64,000 nt of DNA from Cristatella mucedo (taxonomy: Eukaryota > Bryozoa > Phylactolaemata > Cristatellidae): NCBI GenBank assembly GCA_009760855.2, contig WPIO01000009.1:1145001-1209000 (forward strand). Direction: 5' to 3'. Position numbers and translations under genes: made by a program. Under the pieces are notes generated by a model. It did not search any database. It saw only the letters and a program-made list of their open reading frames with translations, and was not told the DNA's origin. Positions within the stretch are counted from its first letter, which is position 1. Every line of letters starts with the position of its first letter. Shown here piece by piece: positions 33,510 to 45,245 of the stretch.

Positions 33510-33675
33510 GCATATACATATATACAGTATATATAAATATAAATATATCTATACAATGCAATTGTAAATCGTATGCATCTGCATGAATATGCACAAACAG
33601 TTTAAAAAACATGTATCCATATCAAGCTAAATATAAATAAATAAATAAATATATATATATATGTATATATATATT
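33466..33675. repeat. AT microsatellites
   Basis: TA-rich runs at about 33470-33503 and 33633-33675 with ATAAA-type repeats between. The Tyr/Ile ORFs across them are artefacts. Confidence 0.85.
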
Positions 33676-34598
33676 AATACTTGGAATGCTTCATGACTGC
33701 TAACGAAACAAACTTGTAGAATTCCATTAGGAGCTGGGACTTAGGTAGACGCCTGCTGCAGCTAGGGTTTTATTGTCTGGGCAACTGCCAGAAGACATTC
33801 CGAGAAAAAACCTTCTGCATCGATTGCTTACTGATATCTATCTGGAGTTTTTATGCCATAATGGGGAGCAGGCCATGAGCGAAAGCTTAGCCACTGTGAA
33901 TAGTTGTCGGGAAAGAGATCGAGAGTATGGACTAGATGCTTGAACTGCTCGCGTGGAAGTGGATGTTTGAGGCATCGTGAGGAAGTCAGCCAGCTCTTCC
34001 CTTAGCCTACCATTCTCATTAAAAAACGACTGCAACAGTCACTAAAAGAGTTCAGCATTTCAACTGAAGGCCGGAAGTGTTAGGATTCTGCCGCACTACT
34101 CAATGCTCGGTCACGAGGGTATGGAGTAGCTCCGAAAAGTAGTACAAGAACGCAGGGACTTGTGATTGCAGACAGACAGGGGAAACGCCCCTGCAATTTG
34201 AAGTTCTCTTTTCCGGTGTTGCAAAGTAACCTTATTGCCCTTAGTCGTCTGCCACGTCGTGGTTGATAGTGTACATCGTTTCTCGGGATATATTCTAGAG
34301 TCTCAAACGTAAGTACTCAGATTGTGCCTTTAAATCAGTCTAGTCAATCGAGCTATACGATCCGTCAGATGGTGTACAATTCCCTAATTCAATCAGGCCT
34401 ATGGTAGGATGGGGGTAGGTTGAGTTGTCAGTGCCGGTCTTTAGCAATGATACGGTCTCACAGAAAGAGAGCCTCTCTTCAACTTGATTTTGCTGCAGCT
34501 GCTTGTCTATATCCTGCTGTGACAGCCCTCAGCACGACCTGTCGTCAGGTTGGGTAGCGCGATCGAGCAACAAGTCTGCTGGCTCCAACACCAAAACC
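33676..34598. other. Unassigned spacer
   Basis: No gene supported. A minus-strand 65-codon ORF at 33838-34035 is hydrophilic and unrecognised. Confidence 0.35.
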
Positions 34599-34604
34599 TT
34601 TATT
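34599..34604 (-). terminator. Polyadenylation signal AATAAA (minus strand)
   Basis: TTTATT on the plus strand gives AATAAA on the minus strand, about 100 bp after the stop of the cysteine-rich ORF at 34702-34983. Confidence 0.4.
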
Positions 34605-34701
34605 TCACGTAACGCCAGCCAAGCCCAGTCTACACACACTAGACGGCTGCCGGCGTCGAGGGGTCTCTGCCTCCCCTACCGTTGTACTCCTCCGACAACC
34701 C

Positions 34702-34983
34702 TTATATTCCATGCAAGCGTTGTTTTTCGCACTGTTGGGCCATTGTTCGTTCCGAACCCGCCCGACAGCTGGCGACAGTTTGTGGTAGATTTATGTACCC
34801 ACAGATGCCGCCAATGCATGGATTTGGGCAGGACTGCCGAGTCATCGTCTGCCCATCCACCGATCGTGAGCTTTCGGCTGCACAGGTAGTCTGACAGCCC
34901 TCGCCAGGTCTCTGCCCAGTGCTCACAGGCTGCAAGCATTGTGTTCTTCCACACCTGCTTTTTTCCAGTCTTGTCATTTGCAT
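34702..34983 (-). CDS. Cysteine-rich ORF with thrombospondin type-1-like signature (fragment or pseudogene)
   Basis: The minus-strand frame has nine cysteines after residue 10. The block GCQTTCAAESS followed by DGQTMTRQSC and PNPCIGGICGY resembles the C-S-x-T-C-G...R-x-R-x-C core of a thrombospondin type-1 repeat. The tryptophan part (EHWAETW) that should come just before lies in the overlapping minus-strand frame of a 172-codon ORF (34676-35194). A frameshift between them would explain both, so this may be a decayed gene or I may be joining two chance frames. An AATAAA lies about 100 bp downstream. If real, the product would be an extracellular adhesion-type domain. No signal-peptide exon was found. 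Confidence 0.3.
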   Translation of the reverse strand: MQMTRLEKSRCGRTQCLQPVSTGQRPGEGCQTTCAAESSRSVDGQTMTRQSCPNPCIGGICGYINLPQTVASCRAGSERTMAQQCEKQRLHGI

Positions 34984-35194
34984 AATCAGATAGGATAGGG
35001 TCGCTTAGGTCGAACTTGTGTTTGTGTATGCCATTAGCACAACATAAGAGATGGCAGAGAAACCCTTGACTGGGGAAATAAGGATGGAGCTTGGTTGACA
35101 ATGAAGAGGGGACTCGGGATGACTGGTCCCTCGTTTTGGTCGAATAATACCCCGGAAGTAGTTTCTCCAAGGAGGCTAGGCCATTTTCATCCAA

Positions 35195-35789
35195 TTATGG
35201 CCACATGTTTTTCTTATTGAATCGTTGCCTTACTCGGAAAAATAATTGTCAGAGTTTGTATACATAGCTACTCTATATGTATACATACCTTTATTTCCCA
35301 ACCCGATTAGAATCCGGTTTCCCAAATCACCACCATCTGCTCCAAGCATGCCGGAGCCAGCACAGGCTACCAGCAACTCAAACATTCCTGCGGTCTTCGG
35401 TCACGTCGTTGACCCTGCAGAGACCTAGCGTTGCTCACGGGTCACTATCAACATGCATGTGCAGTCGGAGTCTAGTGCATACGGACGGTTTCCACAGTGC
35501 ATCCATTGCAATCAAGCATACGTGGTTGTTTGAGCCAGAAATACAAGCCTTTCGAGGGATTTGTGTAGGTGCTATGGCTTCGCAAGCAGCTCATCATTTG
35601 CTCACTTATTTTTTTGCGACATTTCTACGATTTAGGGTATCGGAGATGGGATACAATAAAATTGCAATGGTAGGGTAAGATTCTGTACACCAATCACTGC
35701 TAAGATTTCCTGTTACTTAGCGTCGTTTTGGCAGAACTTTCAGTAAGTAAATTTCTCTTTTCGACATGTTCAAGGTTTTTTAGCTGCAG
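35195..35789. other. Unassigned spacer
   Basis: ORFs here are short and unrecognised. The sequence is GC-balanced at 35.3-35.5 kb. Confidence 0.35.
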
Positions 35790-36255
35790 GGTTTTTTGGG
35801 TTAATGATGCCGCTAGCCACATTGAATTTCTACGATGTGATGATGTGGAATATCAATCGCTTGCCGAGGATCAGCAGCAATTCAGTAAGGAAACGAAGAT
35901 AAGGAGGTGAAGCTGAACTTAGCAGGGAGGACAGTTGAATGGATATATATCAATAAGTGAAATATATGTCTGCTGGGGTTGCAGCCGTAGTTTCGGTCGA
36001 AATAATGGACAGTACAATTATTTTCAGGGTATGTGCTACACTTATACGCCAGTATGTGCTACGATTCCTGAAGGATTAAGCCAGTGCGTCAGAAGAGTTG
36101 CTGGTCATGGAGGTATCTCGTTGCCCAACAGATCGTTCCACCTGAACCGGCTCAGTATAGTTATAAACTCGTCAGGCTGCTATAGGATGACAAAGCTGCT
36201 CCACAAATGCGCTTGCCGATCAAAGAAAGTCCGGAGGGTATTCGAATCCAGCTAG
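35790..36255 (+). CDS. Candidate two-exon cysteine-rich gene (partial)
   Basis: Exon 1 (35790-35884) lies between an acceptor (GGTTTTTTAGCTGCAG) and a strong donor (GTAAGG). Exon 2 (36028-36255) starts after the acceptor ACAATTATTTTCAG and runs to a TAG. The phases agree (0/0) when exon 1 is read in the frame containing MMPLATLNFYDVMMW. Exon 2 encodes about 75 residues with six cysteines (MCYTYTPVC, SQC, GCYRMTKLLHKCACRSKK), two N-glycosylation sites (NRS, NSS) and a basic end. The C-x-C before a basic tail recalls cystine-knot factors but is not a recognised family. No clear signal peptide and no AATAAA were found, so the 5' part is uncertain. Confidence 0.3.
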
Positions 36256-36380
36256 TGAGGGCGTTGTAGGTCTGCCGGGACTGTATCGAACATCTTTTTC
36301 AATGAAAGCAGATAAATTCAAGCATCAAAGAGACAGAATTTGTTGTATATTTATGTCTGGGTCCTTTGATGATGATAGTG

Positions 36381-36440
36381 TATATAAGAGCGCAGTGTGG
36401 GGCAGAGGAGAGCGCTGCCGTACTTAATGGAAGATGTGAG
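36381..36440 (+). promoter_or_regulatory. Candidate TATA promoter with short first exon
   Basis: TATATAAG at 36381-36388. About 30 bp later GGCAGAGGAGAGCG could hold the start site. An ATG at 36427 and a donor-like GTGAGT at 36434 follow. No downstream exon was identified. Confidence 0.3.
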
Positions 36441-36690
36441 TCCGCGTAGTCACGGCGAGACCGCCAGGCTAGGCGGCCTACTGGGTGCTGGCCAAGCTGC
36501 TGCGGTAGCCGTGTAACCTCTGCCTAACAGCGGCGCTAATTGAGGGCACCTCCAGCACTGCGTGTGACCGACTGGTGGCGATAGGGAGAACGGGCGGCTC
36601 CCGTGTGGGGTAGCCGCGCTAGCGAGTGTGGTCCGTGCCTCAGACCTGTGCGAGGCTACAGTTTTCAGCGCCGATACCGTCTTGTTAGTT
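36390..36690. other. Short CpG-rich patch
   Basis: Much richer in G+C and CpG than its AT-rich neighbours (for example GGCGGCTCCCGTGTGGGGTA and AGCCGCGCTAGCG). The only ORF from the 36427 ATG is 29 codons. It could be an untranslated leader, part of a transposon or a small CpG island. Confidence 0.5.
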
Positions 36691-36742
36691 GCAAGTAGCT
36701 TATCACAACGAGTTACAGTATGGATATGTATAAACACCCGTG

Positions 36743-36936
<194 letters not shown>

Positions 36937-36961
36937 TGCGTGTATGCGTATAAGTGTGTGC

Positions 36962-37105
36962 ACAAGCTTTGGCCAGTGGTTAACGTGCTTACCCAAGCCG
37001 AGGTCAAGGTGAAAGCATTTGAAGGCCCCACGGCATATGTGAATCGCCTGAACAGAGATTAAGTTCTCTTAGGCGTTATACGATTGAATTACATTATTCA
37101 TACAT
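36962..37105 (+). repeat. SINE-T1 copy, plus strand
   Basis: Head GGCCAGTGGTTAACGTGCTT, then TGAATCGCCTGAACAGAGAT and TAAGTTCTCTTAGGCG with an ATTACATTATT end. The (TA)n array starts just upstream. Confidence 0.7.
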
Positions 37106-38339
37106 CACTTCAGCAAAACTGTAGAGCCGTGCTCTCTATCTTTCTTGAGCACTCGAAGCTATATAAGCACGAACAAAAATTGCATCACCCCACTACGATG
37201 TGTAATCCGACCTCAGTCCTCGCACTTTTAGCACGTTAATGGTGCCAACTGCATTTCTGTCAACGACAGCTAGCTGACGCACCATTCGCCCTGTTTCTTT
37301 GAGCGAAACTCTTCTGTAGCAGACACACCTACTGGACCACATCAGCCACTAAAAGTCACCTAGTCAATCAGTACCTATATAGGTCAATTGGTGTATTTAA
37401 TTAGGAGAATTTCAACGTTAAACAGGCTATATTTAAAAGTATTTTGAGCGTCGGGCAGTATGCTTGTCAGTTTTATATAACAAAACCAACGATTACAATC
37501 GAACATATCTTGAGACGAATTGCAATTCCTCACGATAGGCCGCCGTTTGTGACTGAAATTGTTATACATTTAGCGCTCTAAATATGCCTCAGGCTTAGAT
37601 AGTACAGATCGTTTGATATCGCACTTGCCTTTTTCTTGGTTACAAATCAATCTGTAGTGCTGTTGTAAATAAATATCTGCTTGCAAACAAGTCCAGAGAG
37701 AGTTTGTTATTATATCAGGTCATTGCTCATACTGGCCTTCATGTAAAGATTCTGTTTTCCAGGCATTTCTTGGTACGTACACATTCTCGCGTTTCTAAAA
37801 ATTGTTTGGCACACTAACCTGAAGCAAAAGTGAACAGAAGCAAAAGTAAATTAATCTCAAGCCAATCTCCATAATCCAAATATTAATGCATCTGTAGAAA
37901 TGCTAGCTATTCTAATAAAAATGGTGATTAACCGTGCCTTTATTCCACTGCCAATTTTGCCGCAAACGCTAATTTTACCCAGAAACCTGTCCAACTTGGC
38001 AAAACGCACGGTAGTCGTTAATAATCAAGTGTCGCATTGCAGTCATACCGACCGACAAGAGGGGCTATACCATCAGTATACGGCTTAGCTAGACGGACAT
38101 TGCAAGAAATGGTGAATTTAATGAAAGGAAAGCAATTGTTAAAAGGGCAGGCCCTCAGTCGGAAAATTATACCACTTGCCTCCTTTGCAACCTACTTGGT
38201 CAGTGCCAAGCGAGCCAGGCCTTCGATGGAATCGTAGACAGTTTGGCTTGTAACGCTCTTCCCCTACATTGTTGTTACTAAGTGACGGTTGGGATGTGGG
38301 AAACTTCAAAAGAAGTTTGTTAGTAAATACATAATTAAA
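37106..38339. other. Unassigned spacer
   Basis: No supported gene. TATATAAG occurs at 37160-37167 (+) without recognised exons after it. Confidence 0.4.
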
Positions 38340-38880
38340 TGAGAGTGAGAACTTGGAATCCTTGGCAAAACTGGAGTCTGAAACCTAAAATTCTTTTTCC
38401 GATCCGCAAGGCTCGCCGTGGCTTGGCTCCTTCATACCTAGGTGAACTGTTTCACCTGTTTTACCCTCCTCGCACCCTCAGGTCCTCTGTGAATAACTAC
38501 ATAGCTGTTCCATACCTTCGCTTAACGACCGTCGGCAATAAAAGCTTTTCCTCTGAAGGTTTTAGACTTCGGAACCCAATTCCCCAATTTTTATGCAACA
38601 GTATCCTGTCACTACAAACTCTGCCTAGAAAGCGATCAAGTTATCTGATGGCGCAATAGAATTATTATTATTATCGTTTTTACTATTCTCATTACCAATG
38701 CAGCTAATCCCTTCCAGGCAAACTAAGCTGTTAGTTTCATACGAACTGCTTCATTGACTGGCCTCCTGAATCAGCTATGCTTACCTTTTTCTTATTTGCT
38801 TGAGTAAGATGAAGAGTGCTGGCAACAGTGTGTGGACCAAAAGCCACTCTGGCTTTGAATGCACTTAATAATAACTCCGA
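38340..38880 (+). mobile_element. LINE-B C-terminal fragment with an embedded LINE-A tail
   Basis: Translation ARRGLAPSYLGELFHLF and TVGNKSFSSEGFRLRN match the LINE-B C-terminus, and the 3' UTR is recognisable to about 38880. At 38626-38673 a block CCTAGAAAGCGATCAAGTTA...AATTATTATTATTA matches the LINE-A terminal hairpin and tail, so a ~50-bp LINE-A end probably inserted here. Confidence 0.65.
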
Positions 38881-39029
38881 CATAATACGTTGTTTTTCCA
38901 TAGGATTCATACACTTGGATGTGCCGAAACATTAGAGTCTAGTGAATTAAAACCCGAAACGGACAATAATACTAGTGAGAACAAGAGCATGCAATATATT
39001 TCTTAGCCAACCACATAACAAGCCACTTA

Positions 39030-40430
39030 TTATTATATTAATAATAAAAGCAACAATAATACGTTTGTATAACGACCCCAGATAACTTAATCACTTTCTA
39101 TGCAACTTACCTATGCTATAAAGGAGGAAATATCAAATGGCTAGTAGTCAATTGCAGAATTTCAACGAAAAATAACATGGATAGAGGCGTCATTCAAAGT
39201 TGTGACATGTAAAGCTTGGTTAACGGTAGCATGCACAATTGAAGATTGCGTAAACACACAAAGCTCACACTGAACCACTAAATGCTTTGCTAAACAAGTT
39301 CATTTTAAGCTTCTTTTAAAATTTCAAAAAGTCAGAGGATGTCGTGACTTCAATCAAGCGTGAGTTCAAGGATTCGGAAAGCAATCAATTCCCACAGTCA
39401 AATCTGCCTACTGTCAGCTACATTACATTGCTAAAATTCGGGCATGTTTAGATAAGGATACCACGTCTAAGAAGGTCCATGCATTCGTGACATCCCGTTT
39501 TGACTTCTGCAACTCACTGCTTACTGGCCTAAAGGCATGTGCGATCGGGCGATTGCAGCTGGTGCAAAACTCTGCAGCTAGGCTTGTCTGTCGTGAGAGT
39601 TGCAGTTGCCACATCACACCACTTCTCGCCGACCTGCAATGGCTATCGGTCAAGCAACGGATCGACTTCAAGGTTTTGTCGCTCACTTTTAGATCACTTT
39701 ATTCTTTGGCTCCAGCCGATCTCTCAGATCTACTCCCTTACCCGGCCATCGTACCACCTGCTTTTCGGAATCCAACAGTTTACTGATACCTCTTACAAAC
39801 CTCAAATACTTGTGACTGTACAAAACGGTGCATTTAAATTGTATGCTCTCAAAGCCTGTAACTCCATCCCGACTTGGGTCACAACATCCCGTGATTTGAC
39901 CACATTTAAAAAGAACTCAAAAGCACACATGTTTAGGACAGCACTTAGTGGGTCCCTGGGATTCGTCCTTCATGTGCTAATGCTTGCTGACACTGTGCAT
40001 GCTGCCACTAACCACATTTGCATGCTGACTTTGTGCATGTCACCACTAACCATATTATTCATGTTGCTTATCAAGCATGATATTACTCAGCATTCAATCG
40101 CGTTTCCCTTTGCAGGAATTGTAAAGCGCCTAGAAAGAGATTGAGTTCTCTGAGGGCACTTTATCAAATGCATTATTATTATCATCATGAGTTCTAAAGG
40201 CCCGGTCGCCAAAGGGTTTGAAGCTCGTACGAGGTGTATCCAAACGATTTGATTTTAAAAAGTGGGTGGTAAGAAGCCTATGCCAATGAGGGAGTACTTT
40301 TGATAGGTAGGCTGAAGCCAGAGAACGAAGGGACCTAAAATATAGTTATGACTGAATCTGGTCGTCAATTCACCTATTGATTAGGAGCCAGTGCATGTCG
40401 ACGAGAAGTGGAACGATGTAGCTACTCAAA
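39030..40430 (-). mobile_element. Old LINE-A, minus strand, split by a younger plus-strand LINE-A
   Basis: The left part (39030-39378) holds the decayed tail, 3' UTR and ORF end up to GTGAGTTCAAGGATTCGGAA. The right part (40190-40430) resumes at the next LINE position (GTTCTAAAGGCCCGGTCGCC) and continues through AGAAGTGGAACGATGTAG. Divergence from consensus is clearly higher than in the copy between them. Confidence 0.65.
39385..40187 (+). mobile_element. Younger LINE-A nested in older LINE-A
   Basis: Starts in LHYIAKIRACLDKDTT-type sequence, passes SRFDFCNSLLTGLKACAIGR and RLVCRESCSCHITPLLADLQ, then the C-terminus, full 3' UTR, hairpin and ATTATTATTATC tail at 40187. Opposite orientation to its host. 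Confidence 0.75.
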
Positions 40431-41059
40431 TGCACTTTTGCAGCTGCGTGAAATAGGAAGGACTACGTTTACAAATCAAACTGTCTCAGGTTTTCGATCC
40501 TTACGTTCCAAGTTTAAATTATCTGGATGGTACGTTTCCTCTGCCAGTGCTACTTAAAATATAAAATCAAGGCGATGCGGCAAACTCATAATGTTCTCTC
40601 TCTCTCTCTTTTCTCGGACCCTAGCTCTCGGTGTCCATCCTCGGCCTATTCGCTACTGCCTGTAATTTATTAGATGGCTCCTCCGCCGGCTTGCCATCCT
40701 TCCCCTCCTTGTCTAATGGAGTACAGTAGTTGGTTCACATCCTGACTGCTCTTTGTCTAAACAAGCTCCATCCTAACCTGAGCGGATCTCGCTGTCAAAC
40801 CGACGCCTCGCTCAGCTCCCGGCTAACTAACGAGTCCCCTTACCCAATCCTTCTTGGCTAGTCCGCCGCTACCTACGGGTTGCTCTAAGGCCCTGATCAG
40901 ACCCACTAAGGCAAGGGCTAGTATCGCGGCTAACCTGAGAGTTGCACCAGTGAAAGATGGGGTTTCCTGTCAGATTAAAAAGAAAAGGCATAAAGCGAAC
41001 CTCTCGTGAATGAAAGGCTGCAGCTGGTCATCCAGTCATCAGCAGCTTCAAACCTAAGA
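40431..41059. other. Unassigned, GC-richer stretch
   Basis: More GC than its surroundings (40.60-41.0 kb), with a (TC)n run near 40597. A block near 40640 resembles one near 1278. No ORF of note. Confidence 0.35.
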
Positions 41060-41131
41060 AGATGAAGAGTACTACTGTAAACCCGGCTACAAGCTGAGTT
41101 TTAGCCGGGTTTACAGTAGTACTCTTCATCT
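41060..41131. repeat. Perfect 30-bp inverted repeat with 12-nt loop
   Basis: The left arm runs from 41060 (AGATGAAGAGTACTACTGTA...) to 41089 and the right arm from 41102 to 41131 is its exact reverse complement; the loop is 41090-41101. Perfect pairing over 30 bp implies a recent origin or selection. Confidence 0.9.
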
Positions 41132-41503
41132 CTGCCGAGTCAGCAGCCCGATCCACCGATTAAAGTAGACGAAAAATAAACAATTAACATAAGCGAACAT
41201 AAGCAGATCAATCAGCTACCGCAGGCAAAAGTAAGCATAAGAGATTCACGGATACACCAATAGACTAATGGCTGGCCACTTGAAAAGCCACGGCTCATCT
41301 CGCTGGTAGCACGTCATATTGGTAATGCCTCAAATCAGCCAGTCTGCCTTTGGGCACTGTCAGAATGGATATCATACTGATTCGCCATTAGTAGGTACTT
41401 GTATTTATTCTTTACTAGCTTACTAGTGATTAGATTCCCATTAACACTAATTGATAAGATAACCTTTCGTATCGTTGCTAAATTCAAGTGCTAGCTGCCT
41501 CAG
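41132..41503. other. Spacer before candidate peptide gene
   Basis: No feature seen except the acceptor-like tract at its end (GCTAGCTGCCTCAG, ending 41503). Confidence 0.35.
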
Positions 41504-41885
41504 CTGCAATGATTATTCCGTTGCTGCTAGTGGCAGGCTGCTGTGCCGTACAATTTATGCGAACCTTGAATAAGGCATCCAGTCTGGTAATACGAATAAC
41601 TAGGATCTACAGTGATTCGCTAAGTTCCGTAAGCGATTTCCAAAAGAAGCCGAACACGACTGTGACATTAATTCAACTTTCAAGACAATATAACTTGGAA
41701 TTTACGTACAATATTTCATGCAATTGTTCACGAACCTTCCCATGCAAATGACCTCGAGCTACGAGCCAGCAAATGACCTGCCACTCATAAGCTGAGATAC
41801 ACCTGTTAATTTCAGCGTACACTGGTTGTTCATATTCCACATTGTAGACAATACAGTTAAAATAAAACTTTCATGCAATGACGTA
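41504..41885 (+). CDS. Candidate small secreted protein (80 aa, CDS 41509-41751)
   Basis: ATG at 41509 is five bases after an AG acceptor; TGA is at 41749-41751; AATAAA at 41861-41866 is 110 bp downstream. Residues 1-15 are hydrophobic (MIIPLLLVAGCCAVQF), a good signal peptide. The mature part has three potential N-glycosylation sites (NTT, NIS, NCS) and three cysteines crowded at the C-terminus (ISCNCSRTFPCK). The layout (acceptor, short leader, signal-peptide ORF, poly(A) signal) is the same as at 12.8 and 57.4 kb. An odd number of mature cysteines suggests a dimer or a free thiol. No family recognised. Confidence 0.4.
41861..41866 (+). terminator. Polyadenylation signal AATAAA
   Basis: Canonical hexamer 110 bp after the stop of the 80-aa candidate. 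Confidence 0.4.
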
Positions 41886-42022
41886 TAGTGTTTTCATACT
41901 GATAGCCTCCAATAATCTGACCTGACCTTGCCCGAAACTTTCAAAGAGAAATCAAGCTGCAATTTCCAAAACAAGAAATCAAGCTGCAATTTCTAAAACA
42001 AATTTTCCACTCTTTTGGTGGT

Positions 42023-42100
42023 TATATAAGAGCCGTTCCACAGATTTGCCCGTAAACGCCACGAGGGGTCAAAGTGAATCTTTATTCCAGCTTTACCTGG
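42023..42100 (+). promoter_or_regulatory. Candidate TATA promoter, non-coding first exon and splice donor
   Basis: TATATAAG at 42023-42030, a possible start site about 30 bp later and a strong donor (ACCTG/GTAAGG) at about 42099. This is the layout of a TATA gene with a short 5' UTR exon. No matching coding exon was identified downstream. Confidence 0.35.
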
Positions 42101-44065
42101 TAAGGAAGTGGCTAACACAAACCAATGGCAGTCATGGATGATGTAGCAAATGACATAGACCGTCAACCGGCATCATCATCAACAGTTAATTAAGTCTTTT
42201 TCATAGACAGAGGATAATGAAAGTAGCCAATTAAAATTGCATACTTGGGCCCTAAGGTAAATGATTTAATACATCTGATTGACTAGCACATGATTTGTGA
42301 TATAGTTTTTTATCTGACAGATTCCATTAATCACGCTTTATAACCTCATTTTAACAATTCTTTCGTCGACAGAATTGGGTTAACAAGTTTGCTCTTATAG
42401 TTGTCAAATAATTCCTGCAATGTTGTGCAGACTTGAGAGCGTGGTCATCAGTCTGTCTGAAAATTAAAGCAGAAGGAACTTCAGGGTGATTGCAAAATTG
42501 CCTTCAACCTTGATCGTTAAAAGATTGAATGAAGAGAATAAAGAATATTAAATAAAGAGAATGAAAGAACCAGTAGGTAATACTTTTGTCGTGCTCATAC
42601 CCTCATTGCTATTAATAATTTCGCTCTAATCGCTCAAGAATTATGTGATAAACCAAGATGACGCAGTTTACCAGCCGATGATTAAAAAATTGGCACGGTT
42701 ATTGCATATCGATATTTTAGAATTGGCGTTCCCGATTAGGCAGAGAAGAAAGAATCCTCTCATCTCTAATTCTGTGATAGAAGTTGCTGTTTCAGTCGTT
42801 CTCCATAACACGCTCGCATTGTAGTTGTGCATTAAAAAATTAACCTAATGGTGTCCTCTGCTACGTCATATCAGAATAAGGTACTTCTGACACTGTGATA
42901 GGGCAAGGAAGCTAACACATTACCATTGAGCTAAGATTTCATAACTAGTCACATTTTATGCTTTGACCTAGTAAGAATATTGGTAACGTCTCTCACCTCT
43001 GAGGTCATTTCGATTGCTTTGTTGGAAGTCAGCTTAATCTATGGCACCTATTCTACCGAATCTACCTCTATGGTAAACTCTAAATAGTCCTTCATGATGG
43101 ATTGAATACTTGTCTCAGGTTCAACGGCTATTTTGTGGCTTTCATAACAAAGAGCAAAAAACCAATTTAGCTGCTTATAATTTTAGTGACCATATTATTA
43201 CACACAGGAGTATTTCATGAGTCACACACGGGCAGAGGAATCCATTGAGCAGGTAATGTATTGTGCCGGACATCGGTAGTCCGCAGAAGTCACAGTGTTT
43301 GGCTGGTTGTTAAGCATAGCAGATCTTTGTGACTTATTACTGACCATTACTTAAAAATAATGGCATACACGTTTTAAAGAGCTGTATAAATGTAGTAAAA
43401 ATACAATCAAGATTTTTTCAGCTTTAGAGCAAAAGAATTGAAATTAAAGATTCAAAATTATTTGGAACCACATTGAGAGGATTTTAATCCTATCAACTTA
43501 CATTTATATCTAAAATTAACAACTCGCAGTATGCGATTTGCTTTTGCTTAGGCCGCACTAACAGTGTCTTGGAATAAATGAAAAGGTATTTACTCATATA
43601 GGCAGTTCTATGTAAGTGAACAAATCAGCATTTCTAGAATTTTAAAAATATCTTTTACTGCTTACTTGCTACAAGATGTATGTTTGGGAGTCATGCCCAA
43701 GACACCAGGTATCCAGTCACTAAAAGGAATTCTATGAACACTTTTCATGTACGTCAAATTTGCTCGCTTACCAACAACAGTTTTAAATGTATCTATGCGA
43801 CATAAAAAAAAGTTCCTTCTCAATGTCTGCCTAGATCAATCAAGATGCCATCCTTAGACTTTATGTTACCTAGACTGTAACCAATGTGAAATCCCAGTGA
43901 CGTCTTAATCCTTATTTTTCAGATTTTTGGTATATTCTTCTTACTTTTCTCTTATTAATCCATAGTTATACTTGGGTATACAATAGACTGGACAAATAAA
44001 AAATGCGCAAATCTTAACCCAGCGTTAGGACACACTTCATAAACGTTCAAATTTTGCACTTCACG
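42101..44065. other. Unassigned AT-rich spacer
   Basis: About 2 kb with no long ORF or recognised repeat. If the upstream promoter is real, this could be intron. Confidence 0.4.
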
Positions 44066-44372
44066 TAATAGTTTCCTGCTGCCGACTATGGCTCATTCTT
44101 TTCAGCACTCCTGAGCTGCTACTTCCATGCAACTAACTACCTCAACTGCTCTCCTGATTCTGTTATGCTTCCCACTTTCTCTTTGTTGAGTGAGACAAAG
44201 TCTGTTGGCTACCGAATGTGTATCGAAAGCCGCTTAGGCTGTGAGTGCGCTATACAAAACTCTCCTGCTTAACACCCACATAGTCTGTGTGACTTTGTGG
44301 AGTTACAGAAAGAGATACATTACATTACATTACATTAGATTACATTACATTACATTACATTACACTACATTG
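44066..44372 (+). mobile_element. LINE-B 3' UTR with (ACATT)n tail
   Basis: From CCGACTATGGCTCATTCTTT through TGTTGGCTACCGAATGTGTA and CACCCACATAGTCTG to GGAGTTACAGAAAGAGATAC, then about ten ACATT units. The long pentamer tail indicates a relatively recent copy. The Thr/Leu/His ORF over the tail is an artefact. Confidence 0.8.
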
Positions 44373-45245
44373 TTATGTGTCTTGCAGTGGGAAATTCTTA
44401 CAGCTGATTGCAATACGGGTGATCGCTTCAAAGCACTTCTGCTGCTATATAAATAAGGCGGTCGAATCAGCCGACCTTTAATACTACTATAACTTACGTT
44501 TACAGTAAACATGGTTGTATGTATACCTGTACATGAAGAAAATTCTTGAAGATTAAACCAAAGACATTCTTGCAAAGTTATTTAGTTTTGATTAGGTCTG
44601 GTGTCTTCCTTATGTCAGCTATCATATGGTCTAGCGTCTATCTATATTGGATGATATTCATGTCTTGCTAAATTGAGGCTTAATAAGGTGATCTATATCT
44701 AACAGACGATTGTATCCTGCCGCAGCGGGAAGTAGACGAGCACAGATCTCAGCCAAGGAATTTCATCGAGATTTTATTCCCGTTAATCAATTATTTGGAG
44801 TTTGCTTTCTATTTGAAGCAGTTTGAATGTCTTCAAAAGAAGCATTTCCCTCATGTTATAGCAAGCATATGATATGCATTTCTAATGGCAAGTCCGATTG
44901 CCAAGCTATAGATGTTTAGGCACCAACAGTTAGCTCCAATCGCAATATCATGCTTATGTGCGGCAATTAGGCTAGTCCTTTTAAAATATTCACGGTGGGT
45001 GCTAACATCAATTCGCCCACACGACTTTCATGCAAAGTGACAGGCTTTAGAAAACACGCGCGTTTTCGCTGTGGTTCAGTGAAGCTTGAAATAATTCTTC
45101 AAAAGTGATTATGACTAACAAAGGAGTAGAAGGCATACATTTTGATTAAATAAATTTCTAGGCGGGGTGCGCCTGTCCTATTTCGAATGCCAGTTTCGAA
45201 AAACTTAGCCAGTGGTCTCTCCAGCATTGTGGCACGAAGTGCAGT
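44373..45245. other. Unassigned spacer
   Basis: No supported feature. It includes the presumed 3' UTR of the minus-strand gene at 45246-45794; I found no AATAAA on that strand within about 130 bp of its stop. Confidence 0.35.
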
